Shown here: one piece after another, positions 1 to 6,215 of the stretch
How positions within the stretch are numbered: position 1 is the first letter of the stretch
Layout: every line of letters begins with the position of its first letter
Source of the DNA: Syntrophomonas sp964422685
Lineage (GTDB): Bacteria > Bacillota > Syntrophomonadia > Syntrophomonadales > Syntrophomonadaceae
Assembly: GCA_964422685.1 (NCBI GenBank)
Contig: CAYRCG010000116.1
Location: forward strand, 1 to 6,522
Reading direction: 5' to 3'
Length of the DNA: 6,522 bases
Notes under the pieces: model-generated
Seen by the model: only the letters and a program-made list of their open reading frames with translations
Databases searched by the model: none
Told to the model about the DNA's origin: nothing
Position numbers and translations under genes: made by a program

Positions 1-1043
1 ATTTATTACGCAGTAGGCTTTCTGCCTGATAACCGGTGTATCCGAGATCGTGGATATGAATGTTTAGTTTAGTTTCGTCAAAGGCAAAAAAACCCGGGGA
101 TCCCTCCAATTCCTTGCCAAAACAATATATCCCTTCTATTTTGTTTAACTCTTGACGAGCCCATCTGGCTAAAGAAAGGGTATCATCCAAAAGGGTTTTT
201 CCCGCTAAAGCTAATTGCTTACGTGCCAAATCAAGGGATAGCATAAGAACATATGAAGCACTAGAGGTATAAAGCAATTGCAGCACTTTTTTGACCCGAT
301 CGACCGGTATACGATTTCCCCGTTGCAGCAACAAAGAGGATTGGGTCATGGAACCGCCAGTTTTATGCATGCTTATAGCACTCATATCGGCTCCGGCCGC
401 CATGGCCGTTAAAGCGAAATCAGGATGAAAATATAAATGCGCACCGTGGGCCTCATCAGCTAAGACAATCATATTATTCCGATGGGCGATATCCACAATG
501 GCTTGCAAATCGGAGTGGATGCCATAATAGGAAGGATTGATGACGAATACCGCTTTGGCATGAGGGTGTTCATCTATAGCCTCCTGCACACTTTCCGGCG
601 TTACCCCGGTGGTTATTCCCAGTCTGCGGTTAAACTGCGGTTGCACATAAACCGGAATAGCGCCGCTGAGTATAATGGCTCCAATCGTTGATTTATGGGC
701 ATTGCGGGGAATAATGATCTCATTGCCGGGAGTGCAGGCTGCAAGAATCATGGCCTGTATTCCTAAAGAGGTGCCCGTTCACAAGAAAATAGGCAAAATC
801 CGCCCCGAAAGCCGTAGCGCACAACTGCTGGGCTTCGGCAATCACTCCGGTGGGATTACCGATATAATCTAGCTCCTTCATGCCATTGACATCTATCTTA
901 AGCACGTCTATACCTATATATCTATGCAATTCGGGTATTCCCCGGCCTTGCTTATGACCGGGGACATGAAAAGGGACTACAGCATCCTTAACATAGCAAT
1001 CCAAGGCATCCAGCAGAGGCGCCCTTTGCTGATCAACGGACAA
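1..1043 (-). CDS. Orn/Lys/Arg decarboxylase (PLP-dependent), C-terminus outside window, one internal frameshift
   Basis: This is a pyridoxal-phosphate fold-type I decarboxylase of the Orn/Lys/Arg family (PF01276), cytosolic, making cadaverine, putrescine or agmatine; the substrate cannot be decided here. The start is TTG at 1043: the codon before it is TGA, so no earlier start exists, and GGGGAAG lies 6 nt upstream. The N-terminus has the family motif FHVPGHKQG (residues 25-33). After FLVNG (86-90) the frame is lost; in the next frame TSLGIQAMI follows at once and stays open to the window edge. In the corrected protein, DEAHGAH (196-202) supplies the PLP-contacting Asp and SMHKTGGS the Schiff-base Lys227 (codon 362-364). 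About 347 residues are visible; Gram-positive members have about 480, so the C-terminal domain lies outside. Read literally, the broken frame stops at 107 residues. It lies 157 bases downstream of the VanW gene on the same strand. Family assignment is firm; whether the gene is intact is not. Confidence 0.93.
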
Positions 1044-1200
1044 TCAAAACTTCCCCTTTGCCCTTATTGTGCAAACAAAACCAAGCCCGGCTATTATTTG
1101 CCATAATCATTTTATGAGCAAAAAGGCGTTATGTGTGCCTATTATCTGTAGCCAGTTTATGCCTTAATGGCTGAACACAGGCACCAAATATTTAAGCAAC
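1044..1200 (-). other. Spacer between VanW gene and decarboxylase, with a possible nested hairpin
   Basis: No gene is seen in these 157 bases. On the minus strand, just after the VanW stop, the sequence can fold into a nested stem: GTGCCT (1184-1179) with AGGCAC (1140-1135), enclosing AGCCA (1172-1168) with TGGCT (1154-1150). A run of five T (1124-1120) follows about 10 nt after the outer stem. This may be a weak terminator for the VanW gene, but the T-run is not directly adjacent and the stems are short. I could not find a convincing promoter for the decarboxylase. Confidence 0.3.
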
Positions 1201-1998
1201 TTATGGTGTCGGAGCCTGGTTTGGTTTCATGCCTTTCTCAATAACTGTCGGCAGGGGGCTATAGTAATCAGTACCAAGGTTTTTAGTTTTGATTGAGCCC
1301 TGGGTATAATCCCGGACGGTTATCCAATTCTTGACAACAGCTCCATCCATACCTTCGATGATGACTTTTTCCGTGCCGGCATCGGCGGTATAATCCGTAT
1401 GCAGAATAGTATGGGTCTTGATGCGCCGGATAATTTCGTGATGCCATGTAATATGGGGGGGATGGTCTTGCCCGTAAAAACCTATATATAGCCGGTTCTC
1501 AATTCCCTGGGCCCAAATCAGGATAGGGAAATCGGTATTGTTTAAAAACCTAAGATCTTTGACCCCATAAGAAACCGTTGCATCCTGCCCAAGCGGAACA
1601 TAGGGCACCGGCATACTGTGGGGGTGGCGTTGAGTTATAGGCAGGTTGGCCAGAATAGCTACATTGTACAGGGTGGAAGAAATTTTGCATACCCCTCCGC
1701 CGACAGTGCTTCTGAGCTGATTCCCTGCATAAAAAGGCCCCGGCTGAAAACCTTTGGATTGATTGTAAGGACCGATGCTGGCGTTTTGTGAGAAGACCTT
1801 ACCTGGTTTAACGACGGTTCCTTTTAATAAATCTGCGGCAATGTGGACATTGGTTTCCTCGCCCGGCAAAGGATCAATTAACACTGTACAGTAATTGGCC
1901 ATTTCAATGATGGCATCATGTTCCTTCGCTATTTGCTTAAAATCCGGATTATCTGTCCAAGGGACCACCGCCACCGGACCGGAGCTGTCCGGTACTGT
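1201..1998 (-). CDS. VanW-domain protein, C-terminal 265 codons (5' part in the assembly gap)
   Basis: This is the C-terminal part of a VanW-family protein (PF04294). The family is named after a gene in vanB-type vancomycin resistance clusters, but its biochemical role is unknown, and chromosomal copies in Firmicutes are not evidence of resistance. Counting from the gap, the VanW domain spans about residues 61-185. It includes KVFSQNASIGPYNQSKGF (67-84), the glycine/cysteine motif GGGVCKISSTLYN (100-112, with Lys where Gln is usual), RHPHSMPVPYVPLGQDATV (124-142) and YGVKDLRFLNN. A beta-rich, polar tail of about 80 residues follows and ends in NQAPTP. The N-terminus, where a signal peptide or membrane anchor would be, is missing. 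The upstream codons in the same apparent frame, beyond the Ns, belong to another gene. Stop is TAA at 1201-1203. Confidence 0.92.
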   Translation of the reverse strand, partial: TVPDSSGPVAVVPWTDNPDFKQIAKEHDAIIEMANYCTVLIDPLPGEETNVHIAADLLKGTVVKPGKVFSQNASIGPYNQSKGFQPGPFYAGNQLRSTVGGGVCKISSTLYNVAILANLPITQRHPHSMPVPYVPLGQDATVSYGVKDLRFLNNTDFPILIWAQGIENRLYIGFYGQDHPPHITWHHEIIRRIKTHTILHTDYTADAGTEKVIIEGMDGAVVKNWITVRDYTQGSIKTKNLGTDYYSPLPTVIEKGMKPNQAPTP

Positions 1999-2098
1999 NN
2001 NNNNNNNNNNNNNNNNNNNNNNNNNNNNNNNNNNNNNNNNNNNNNNNNNNNNNNNNNNNNNNNNNNNNNNNNNNNNNNNNNNNNNNNNNNNNNNNNNN
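1999..2098. other. Assembly gap of 100 Ns
   Basis: Exactly 100 Ns, the usual placeholder for a scaffold gap of unknown length. The real distance, and even the real adjacency, of the two flanking gene fragments is therefore unknown. The gap removes the 5' part of the VanW gene and most of the EamA gene. Confidence 0.98.
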
Positions 2099-2268
2099 AG
2101 TTGTGCCAAGCTTCCACTGGCCCCGACCCAGACTGTAACCATTCCGGCAGCCATCACGGTCCTTAACATCAGGCCGGCCAACGGGTTAACGCCACTCAGA
2201 CCTATCTTGGCAAAGATGGGTGCAATTCCCCAGCAAACCATTCCGAATAAGGCGATCCAGAAGACCAC
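2099..2268 (-). CDS. EamA/DMT-superfamily transporter, N-terminal 56 codons only
   Basis: This is the start of a drug/metabolite-transporter-type inner-membrane protein (EamA domain, normally about 290-300 residues and ten membrane helices). The visible part holds helix 1 with the typical small-WG-P-F-K pattern (ALFGMVCWGIAPIFAKIGL), then the short loop with LSGVNPLAGL, and helix 2 (LMLRTVMAAGMVTVWVGAS); the rest is in the gap. The start is GTG at 2268, preceded by seven G (2283-2277) with an 8-nt spacer, a good Shine-Dalgarno. The frame is open upstream to a TAA but has no other ATG/GTG/TTG. Substrate unknown; relatives export amino acids, nucleosides or drugs. An unbroken reading into the VanW fragment is an artefact of the gap. 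Confidence 0.8.
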
Positions 2269-2651
2269 CTGGTCATCCCCCCCGTTGTTGCCCTCAACAC
2301 GAATAACCGGCCTAAAACCTATATATGGAAATCGGTCAGAGCATCCGATAAAGCCGAAAAACAGAAAATTTAGACATTACCTTATAATGACTGTTACTAT
2401 ATTTATTGCTATGGGGGTAAAATCATGCGGCAAATGATGGCTATATATGCGCCGGGCCGAACCGATTCGCCACTAAGGTTTGCGATAGAAAGGGGATGCT
2501 GAAGGAGTTTGGTTACCGGGGGCTTTGCAATCATTCCGCTTTTGCCGGTTGAAGAATTGCTGTAATGCCATGTTGGGGCGGGTGCCATTATAGGGGTTAC
2601 CTCAGCGATGCAATGGCACGATTAAAACATCCCTTGTGTGCGGAGTTATTT
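2269..2651. other. 383-base spacer between the permease and the EamA gene, no gene recognised
   Basis: This lies 3' of the permease and 5' of the EamA gene, both on the minus strand. I find no ORF with both a ribosome-binding site and a recognisable product, no tRNA and no clear terminator. One perfect 8-bp inverted repeat is present (GTGCCATT 2582-2589 with AATGGCAC 2612-2619, 22-base loop); no T-run follows on either strand. A very short plus-strand frame (about 16 codons) after AAGGAG near 2504 is probably chance. Confidence 0.5.
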
Positions 2652-4580
2652 TTATTCTTCTTCCTTAACATCGGTGTTTAGTTTGATTGTTTCGGCCAGA
2701 GAGCGGTTTATCATTTGCCTTTTCCTTTCATTATAGACCTCCAAATGGAACGGCAACACCGATACGACTATGTTATGCTTGCTGAATAAGGCATTGGCAA
2801 TGAAAAGACTGGTATTGTTATGCAGTAAAACCTCATACCATTTACTGACTAAAAATTGGGGTAGTAATACGGTAATCAAATCCCCCGGGCGGGAAGCATG
2901 TTCTTCTGAATCAATGTACTCGGCCAGCGTGCCGACCACATCACGGTAAGGGGATTGTTTAATTACCAGAGGTATTTTGGTATTTAAGATAGCCCATTTT
3001 CTTCTGAGTTTATCCGCTTCGCCAGCGTAAGTTTCCACATGGAAAGCCTCCACATCAGGCGATATACTACGAGCGTAACGCAGGGCTTTGATTACCATCC
3101 CATTCAAACTGTCTATAGGCACTATCACGTGATGGTCGCTAGGTGCATCTAGGACTATAAGGCCTAGGATATCATTAGGAACATCCAGTTGTTGGGCGAC
3201 AGAATTATAGTGCCGTTTTATTCCAGACATCAAATACACGATAATAGGTATCACCACTACCACTATCCAGGCACCGCTGGTAAACTTGGTAACCCCTACG
3301 ATGACTACCGCACTCATTGTGGTAAGGGCCCCCAACCCGTTAATTAGAGCCTTATAACGCCATCCCTCTGACTTCAATTTCAACCAATGAACCAACATAC
3401 CGGTCTGGGAAAAGGTAAAAGCCGCCAAGACGCCCAAGGCATAAAGGGCGATTAACGAATGGGTATCAGCTTTGAAGAATATAATCAACAAGATGGCGAG
3501 AAAAGCCAGAAAACCGATGCCGTTGGTATAATTGAGGCGGTGTCCGCGTAAAGCCATTTGTCTGGGGGCATAACCATCCTGGGCGATAATGGAAAGTAAT
3601 GTCGGAAACCCAGCAAAAGCAGTATTAGCTGCCATCGCCAATATGATAGTGGTAGTAATTTGAATGAAATAAAACATAAACCCCTGCCCGAAAACAGCCA
3701 GTGATATTTGCGCCATAACTGTCAAATCCGGATTAGGTACGGGGCTGTATATTCTAGCCAAATAAGCCACCCCGCCGAAGCAAACAACAATTGCCGCGGC
3801 CAGCAACAAATAGGTTAATTTGGCATTTTGAAGTGCAGGTTCTTTGAAATTAGGTACCGCATTGCTAACCGCCTCCACCCCTGTCAATGCGCTACATCCA
3901 GAGGAAAAAGCAGTTAGAATAAGGAATGCAGTAACGGCCTGGGTCCCGAAAGATATCTCCGAGGTGCTTTGCAGCGTAATAACCACACCAGCCCCGGCAG
4001 AATGCTGGATAAGCCCCGCAATTATGAGAGAAACGACGCCCAGAATGAAGGCATAGGTTGGCAGGCTGAAGATGCGGGATGACTCCCTTATGCCCCGTAC
4101 ATTGCCGATTACCAGCAATAAAACAAATATTACCGCAATCACGACCCTATATCCGGAAAGTGCGGGAACTGCTGAAGTAAAGGCAATCGTTCCGGCACAA
4201 ATGCTAACCGCCACTGTGAGAATGTAACCGACCGATAAAGAAGCGCCGGCCACCAGGCCGAACATGGGGCCTAGGTTTTCCTTGGCTACCAAATAGGCCC
4301 CCCCGCCATTGGGGTAGGCATCAACCACCTGGCGATAGGACAGAGTTAGAATAAGCAATAGGAATATTATGGCCAAAGCAATGCGTGGCACCCATAGAAA
4401 CGAGGCCAGACCTATAACTGGAACCATTATCCACAGCATTTCTTCCACCGCATAGGCCACTGATGAGATAGCATCGCTAGCTAGAATAGGCAATCCCCAA
4501 AAGACATTGAATTTTTCTTCCCCGAGCCTTTCCGTTTCTAGCGATTTGCCGAAAACCCAACGCATAAATTGTTTAAACAA
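2652..4580 (-). CDS. KimA-like APC/KUP-family permease (probable K+ importer)
   Basis: A complete 642-residue membrane permease of the amino acid-polyamine-cation superfamily, closest in my recollection to Bacillus subtilis KimA (YdaO, 607 residues), a proton-coupled potassium importer. About twelve membrane helices fill residues 30-450; a soluble C-terminal domain (about 460-642) follows, as in KimA. Matching signatures: ASDAISSVAYAVEE (34-47, with Asp36 and Tyr43 at the same numbers as in KimA), LSYRQVVDAYPNGGGAY (80-96), YILTVAVS (119-126), SSGCSALTGVEAVSNAVP (226-243) and ALYALGV around Tyr380. Where KimA has VDYILTV this protein has VGYILTV (Gly118), losing a substrate-site Asp. The TTG start at 4580 is chosen because it preserves the alignment; its Shine-Dalgarno is weak, and an in-frame ATG five codons later has none. 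No ydaO-type c-di-AMP riboswitch was recognised upstream. Substrate could also be an amino acid. Confidence 0.9.
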   Translation of the reverse strand: MFKQFMRWVFGKSLETERLGEEKFNVFWGLPILASDAISSVAYAVEEMLWIMVPVIGLASFLWVPRIALAIIFLLLILTLSYRQVVDAYPNGGGAYLVAKENLGPMFGLVAGASLSVGYILTVAVSICAGTIAFTSAVPALSGYRVVIAVIFVLLLVIGNVRGIRESSRIFSLPTYAFILGVVSLIIAGLIQHSAGAGVVITLQSTSEISFGTQAVTAFLILTAFSSGCSALTGVEAVSNAVPNFKEPALQNAKLTYLLLAAAIVVCFGGVAYLARIYSPVPNPDLTVMAQISLAVFGQGFMFYFIQITTTIILAMAANTAFAGFPTLLSIIAQDGYAPRQMALRGHRLNYTNGIGFLAFLAILLIIFFKADTHSLIALYALGVLAAFTFSQTGMLVHWLKLKSEGWRYKALINGLGALTTMSAVVIVGVTKFTSGAWIVVVVIPIIVYLMSGIKRHYNSVAQQLDVPNDILGLIVLDAPSDHHVIVPIDSLNGMVIKALRYARSISPDVEAFHVETYAGEADKLRRKWAILNTKIPLVIKQSPYRDVVGTLAEYIDSEEHASRPGDLITVLLPQFLVSKWYEVLLHNNTSLFIANALFSKHNIVVSVLPFHLEVYNERKRQMINRSLAETIKLNTDVKEEE

Positions 4581-4631
4581 ATTCTCGCGTCCCCCGCAAT
4601 AGTTTATTCTATATTAGGTAAGCCCTAGCTA

Positions 4632-4739
4632 TTAGGGTTTTTTAAAAATAGTGCCCTGCTTAAGGAATATTTTAACCTTCCGGATAGGATTCATGCCCCA
4701 GTTTTCAATAGGATAATTATAATACTTTCTTCGGGTCAT
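4632..4739 (-). CDS. Possible 35-residue basic small protein (uncertain)
   Basis: ATG at 4739 to TAA at 4632-4634 encodes a 35-residue peptide starting MTRRKYYNYPIENWG and ending GTIFKKP, rich in Lys/Arg and aromatic residues. No signal peptide or membrane segment is seen. No good Shine-Dalgarno precedes the ATG, and a candidate promoter overlaps its start; if that promoter is used the ORF would not be translated. It lies between the terminator of the upstream gene and the permease start. I do not recognise it. It may be a leader peptide, a small protein or chance. Confidence 0.2.
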   Translation of the reverse strand: MTRRKYYNYPIENWGMNPIRKVKIFLKQGTIFKKP

Positions 4740-4744
4740 GGCAC
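4716..4744 (-). promoter_or_regulatory. Candidate sigma-A promoter for the permease
   Basis: On the minus strand GTGCCA (4744-4739, four of six matches to TTGACA) is followed after 17 bases by a perfect TATAAT (4721-4716). The spacing is ideal and the site lies downstream of the terminator of the preceding gene, so it could drive the permease with a leader of about 130 nt. The -35 box is weak, so this is a prediction only. Confidence 0.4.
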
Positions 4745-4770
4745 TTTTTTCTTGATGTAGGGAAAACCCT

Positions 4771-4814
4771 AAAACAAATAAGCAACATGCGGGGTAGTGT
4801 CCCCTGCATGTTGC
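4771..4814 (-). terminator. Strong intrinsic terminator after the RsiV-like gene
   Basis: Read on the minus strand, GCAACATGC (4814-4806) then GGGG pairs with CCCC then GCATGTTGC (4790-4782): 13 base pairs with one bulged A and a six-base loop ACACTA. It is followed directly by TTATTTGTTTT (4781-4771). It starts about 75 bases after the stop codon at 4890. On the plus strand no T-run follows, so it is directional. Confidence 0.85.
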
Positions 4815-4889
4815 CTTCAAAGAGGGTTATTATCGATATGATATTCAGGACCTGTTTATCCGCTAGTTGGCTAGATAATGGTGATGTCT

Positions 4890-5603
4890 TTAGCGGGGGC
4901 GTCTCCTAATCCTCTTTTTTCTTAATAGCCGGTTTTTGCATTTTACGATAGGATCGCTAATGCATTTATTATAGGGTAATAGGAATTCCCTAATACCGCT
5001 CGAATATGGGGCGATATCATATTGCTGAAAATAAACGATTACACCTTCCGGGGTGCAATAAAAACTATCTATGTTGAAAGTTTGTTCCACCAGTTCGGCA
5101 TAATTTTCGAAATAAATGTCAGGGTTTTCCGCTATCTGTTCGATTATATTATTCTTAATATACGATCTGTAATCACCGGAGCACTTATATAATTCCTTCA
5201 GGTTAATAACACGCCCCGTCCTCAGGTTCCAAGTCTGGGAGGTTCTAGCCGTCGTGCCATGCGCTCCGCCGGTGAATTGATAATTATCGAAATACAAACT
5301 GATGATACAGGCATCGTCATAGGTCACCTCAAAGGTCTGCAGAGCTTCGAAAACGCGAACGGGAAAATCGTTTTTGATGTCATCTAGGTATTGATCGACA
5401 GCTATTTGATAAAGCTTAGTACGGATGTTATTCTCTAAAGCCAGGGCCTTGCCTTTATAGAATTGATTGACAGTCTTAATGGTTTTTTTGAAGTTATCGG
5501 AAACGAATTCGGGATACTCTATGCGGTAGGTTAATAGGGTAACTTCGTTATATTTCATATCATCGGAGAGAATCTTGGTATTATAGGGTATTGGCTTTTT
5601 CAA
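4890..5603 (-). CDS. DUF4163/DUF3298 (RsiV/PdaC-like) protein, no membrane anchor seen
   Basis: The 237-residue product has a DUF4163 (PdaC-like) N-terminal half (about residues 17-110) and a DUF3298 C-terminal half (about 125-212). Marks of the family are FTGGAHGTTARTSQTWNL with the GGAHG signature (112-116), then RTGRVINLKELY, and PEGVIVYFQQYDIAPYSSG (YDIAPYSSG 195-203) followed by a short LLPY strand. These domains form the extracytoplasmic lysozyme-sensing part of the anti-sigma factor RsiV and parts of envelope proteins. Here no signal peptide or N-terminal helix is seen, so location is unclear; residues 1-20 are basic and polar. I chose TTG 5603: GAGGTGA lies 8 nt upstream, whereas the overlapping GTG 5612 and ATG 5609 sit on the Shine-Dalgarno itself. 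The tail RLLRKKRIRRRPR is unusually basic and follows a run of six A, so a homopolymer error is possible. Confidence 0.87.
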   Translation of the reverse strand: MKKPIPYNTKILSDDMKYNEVTLLTYRIEYPEFVSDNFKKTIKTVNQFYKGKALALENNIRTKLYQIAVDQYLDDIKNDFPVRVFEALQTFEVTYDDACIISLYFDNYQFTGGAHGTTARTSQTWNLRTGRVINLKELYKCSGDYRSYIKNNIIEQIAENPDIYFENYAELVEQTFNIDSFYCTPEGVIVYFQQYDIAPYSSGIREFLLPYNKCISDPIVKCKNRLLRKKRIRRRPR

Positions 5604-5701
5604 TCTCATCACCTCAGAATACTATATGAAGTACTCCTAAATATAGTGATTCTTTGTTACTGCAAAACCCCGGAATGTGATCATAGGAGTCTAGCGTCAC
5701 C

Positions 5702-5850
5702 CCGTCCCCGTTATTGCGAGGGGCGCAACGCAGTAGCAATCTTAACGAAGTTGGAATGTCGGAAGGGACGGGGGCGGGGAAATCTTTCCCCGGGGTGATA
5801 AGCTTTGCGGGGGGAAGATTCCTCGCCAGGCTCGGAATGACGTGGGGCGG
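5702..5850. repeat. Imperfect inverted-repeat element of the dispersed 'GTCATT(G/C)CGAG' type
   Basis: A non-coding element of about 150 bases, slightly larger if the outer CGTCACC at 5695 is included. Its ends are imperfect inverted repeats: 5702-5720 and 5831-5850 match at 16 of 19 positions with one inserted base. Inside are a near-perfect palindrome CGGGGAAATCTTTCCCCG (5775-5792) and an overlapping stem AATCTTTCCCC (5781-5791) with GGGGAAGATT (5811-5820). The termini (TTATTGCGAG; CTCGGAATGACG) resemble the short 'GTCATTGCGAG / GTCATTCCGAGC' repeats scattered between genes in many bacterial genomes. Such repeats often give spurious translations like SFRAWRGI or RHSEPGEESS, both readable here. 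I infer a MITE- or REP-like element; the copy number in this genome is unknown. Confidence 0.65.
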
Positions 5851-5852
5851 CG

Positions 5853-6130
5853 CGATATGAATATATAAGCGAGCGATTGGCGAAGCATGGCTGCAACACC
5901 CAGCGAAGCCGAGTAGGCGAAAGGGGGCGAGTGACAGGACGTCACGAGCGCGCGTCTTCCCATGGACGGGAAGTCCGCGCGGTACCCCTTGAGCCACGAG
6001 GCAAGCTGCCGGTGTTGCCCATGCGCAGCGTCCGTCCTTGCGGACACACTGGATGCTCCCTTCGGTCGCTATTAAGGAAGCTGCGAGCGGTATATTCTAT
6101 TAAGCCGCCATACCTAGACGGGCTATTTCC
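5853..6130. other. GC-rich, hairpin-rich non-coding segment
   Basis: This segment is far richer in G+C than the flanking genes and contains closely spaced stems: GTGAC/GTCAC (5931-5945); CGCGCG + CTTCCC (5949-5961) with GGGAAG + CGCGCG (5968-5981), 12 bp around a six-base loop and a small internal loop; GGCAA/TTGCC (6000-6019); and GTCCG/CGGAC (6030-6045). The motif GCGAAGC occurs twice (near 5879 and 5902). Overlapping frames on both strands are open but low-complexity, and the longer minus-strand ones run on into the adjacent repeat, so I do not call them genes. It may be a structured RNA, an extension of the neighbouring repeat element or a remnant of a mobile element. I do not recognise it as RNase P, SRP, 6S or tmRNA. 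Confidence 0.45.
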
Positions 6131-6133
6131 GTA

Positions 6134-6159
6134 TTATGCCTAAAACCATTTAGGCATAA
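6134..6159. repeat. Perfect 11-bp inverted repeat upstream of the DUF1540 gene
   Basis: TTATGCCTAAA (6134-6144), loop ACCA, TTTAGGCATAA (6149-6159): eleven perfect pairs with a four-base loop. There is no T-run on either side, so it is not a standard intrinsic terminator. It ends 56 bases before the ATG of the DUF1540 gene and marks the boundary between the GC-rich segment and normal-composition DNA. Possible roles are an operator, an mRNA-stabilising 5' hairpin, or the end of the repeat element. Confidence 0.75.
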
Positions 6160-6200
6160 ACCTCGGATATTCTGCGCATGCTACATTAAAGCCAAATATG

Positions 6201-6207
6201 GGAGGTG
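6201..6207 (+). promoter_or_regulatory. Ribosome-binding site deciding the DUF1540 start
   Basis: GGAGGTG, an almost full match to the anti-Shine-Dalgarno, 8 bases before ATG 6216. The in-frame ATG at 6198 lies upstream of this site and has none of its own, so 6216 is the start. Confidence 0.85.
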
Positions 6208-6215
6208 TTACAGGG

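Larger units (their letters stand above)
4581..4889 (-). other. Leader/spacer upstream of the permease
   Basis: About 309 bases separate the RsiV-like gene from the permease on the minus strand. Going 5' to 3' it holds an intrinsic terminator (4814-4771), a candidate promoter (4744-4716), which overlaps the start of a possible 35-codon ORF (4739-4632), and about 50 bases of untranslated leader. Short CCCTA/TAGGG-type hairpins occur at 4758-4771 and 4623-4637. The layout suggests the permease has its own promoter. Confidence 0.5.

Noticed and set aside
482..1106. Three plus-strand frames opposite the decarboxylase
   Set aside because: They are shadows of the minus-strand coding sequence, without ribosome-binding sites or recognisable products.
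1895..2437. Plus-strand frame of 180 codons across the gap
   Set aside because: It is antisense to the VanW and EamA fragments, includes the Ns and resembles no protein; its length depends on the gap.
2582..2619. 8-bp inverted repeat after the permease as terminator
   Set aside because: A long 22-base loop and no T-run on either strand; kept only as a note in the spacer.
4623..4643. Plus-strand hairpin CCCTA/TAGGG followed by six T
   Set aside because: Only a 5-bp stem, and there is no plus-strand gene upstream for it to terminate.
4581..4889. ydaO/kimA-type c-di-AMP riboswitch upstream of the permease
   Set aside because: This riboswitch often controls KimA genes, so I looked for it, but its conserved purine-rich blocks were not recognised in this leader. 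A covariance search would settle it.
5614..6047. Overlapping minus-strand frames of 62-127 codons upstream of the RsiV-like gene
   Set aside because: They translate the dispersed repeat and GC-rich segment; peptides such as SFRAWRGIF and RHSEPGEESS are typical spurious products of such repeats, and no ribosome-binding site was found.
5877..6143. Plus-strand frame of 88 codons before the DUF1540 gene
   Set aside because: It lies wholly in the structured GC-rich segment, has biased Arg/Gly/Pro composition and ends inside the inverted repeat; no family resemblance.
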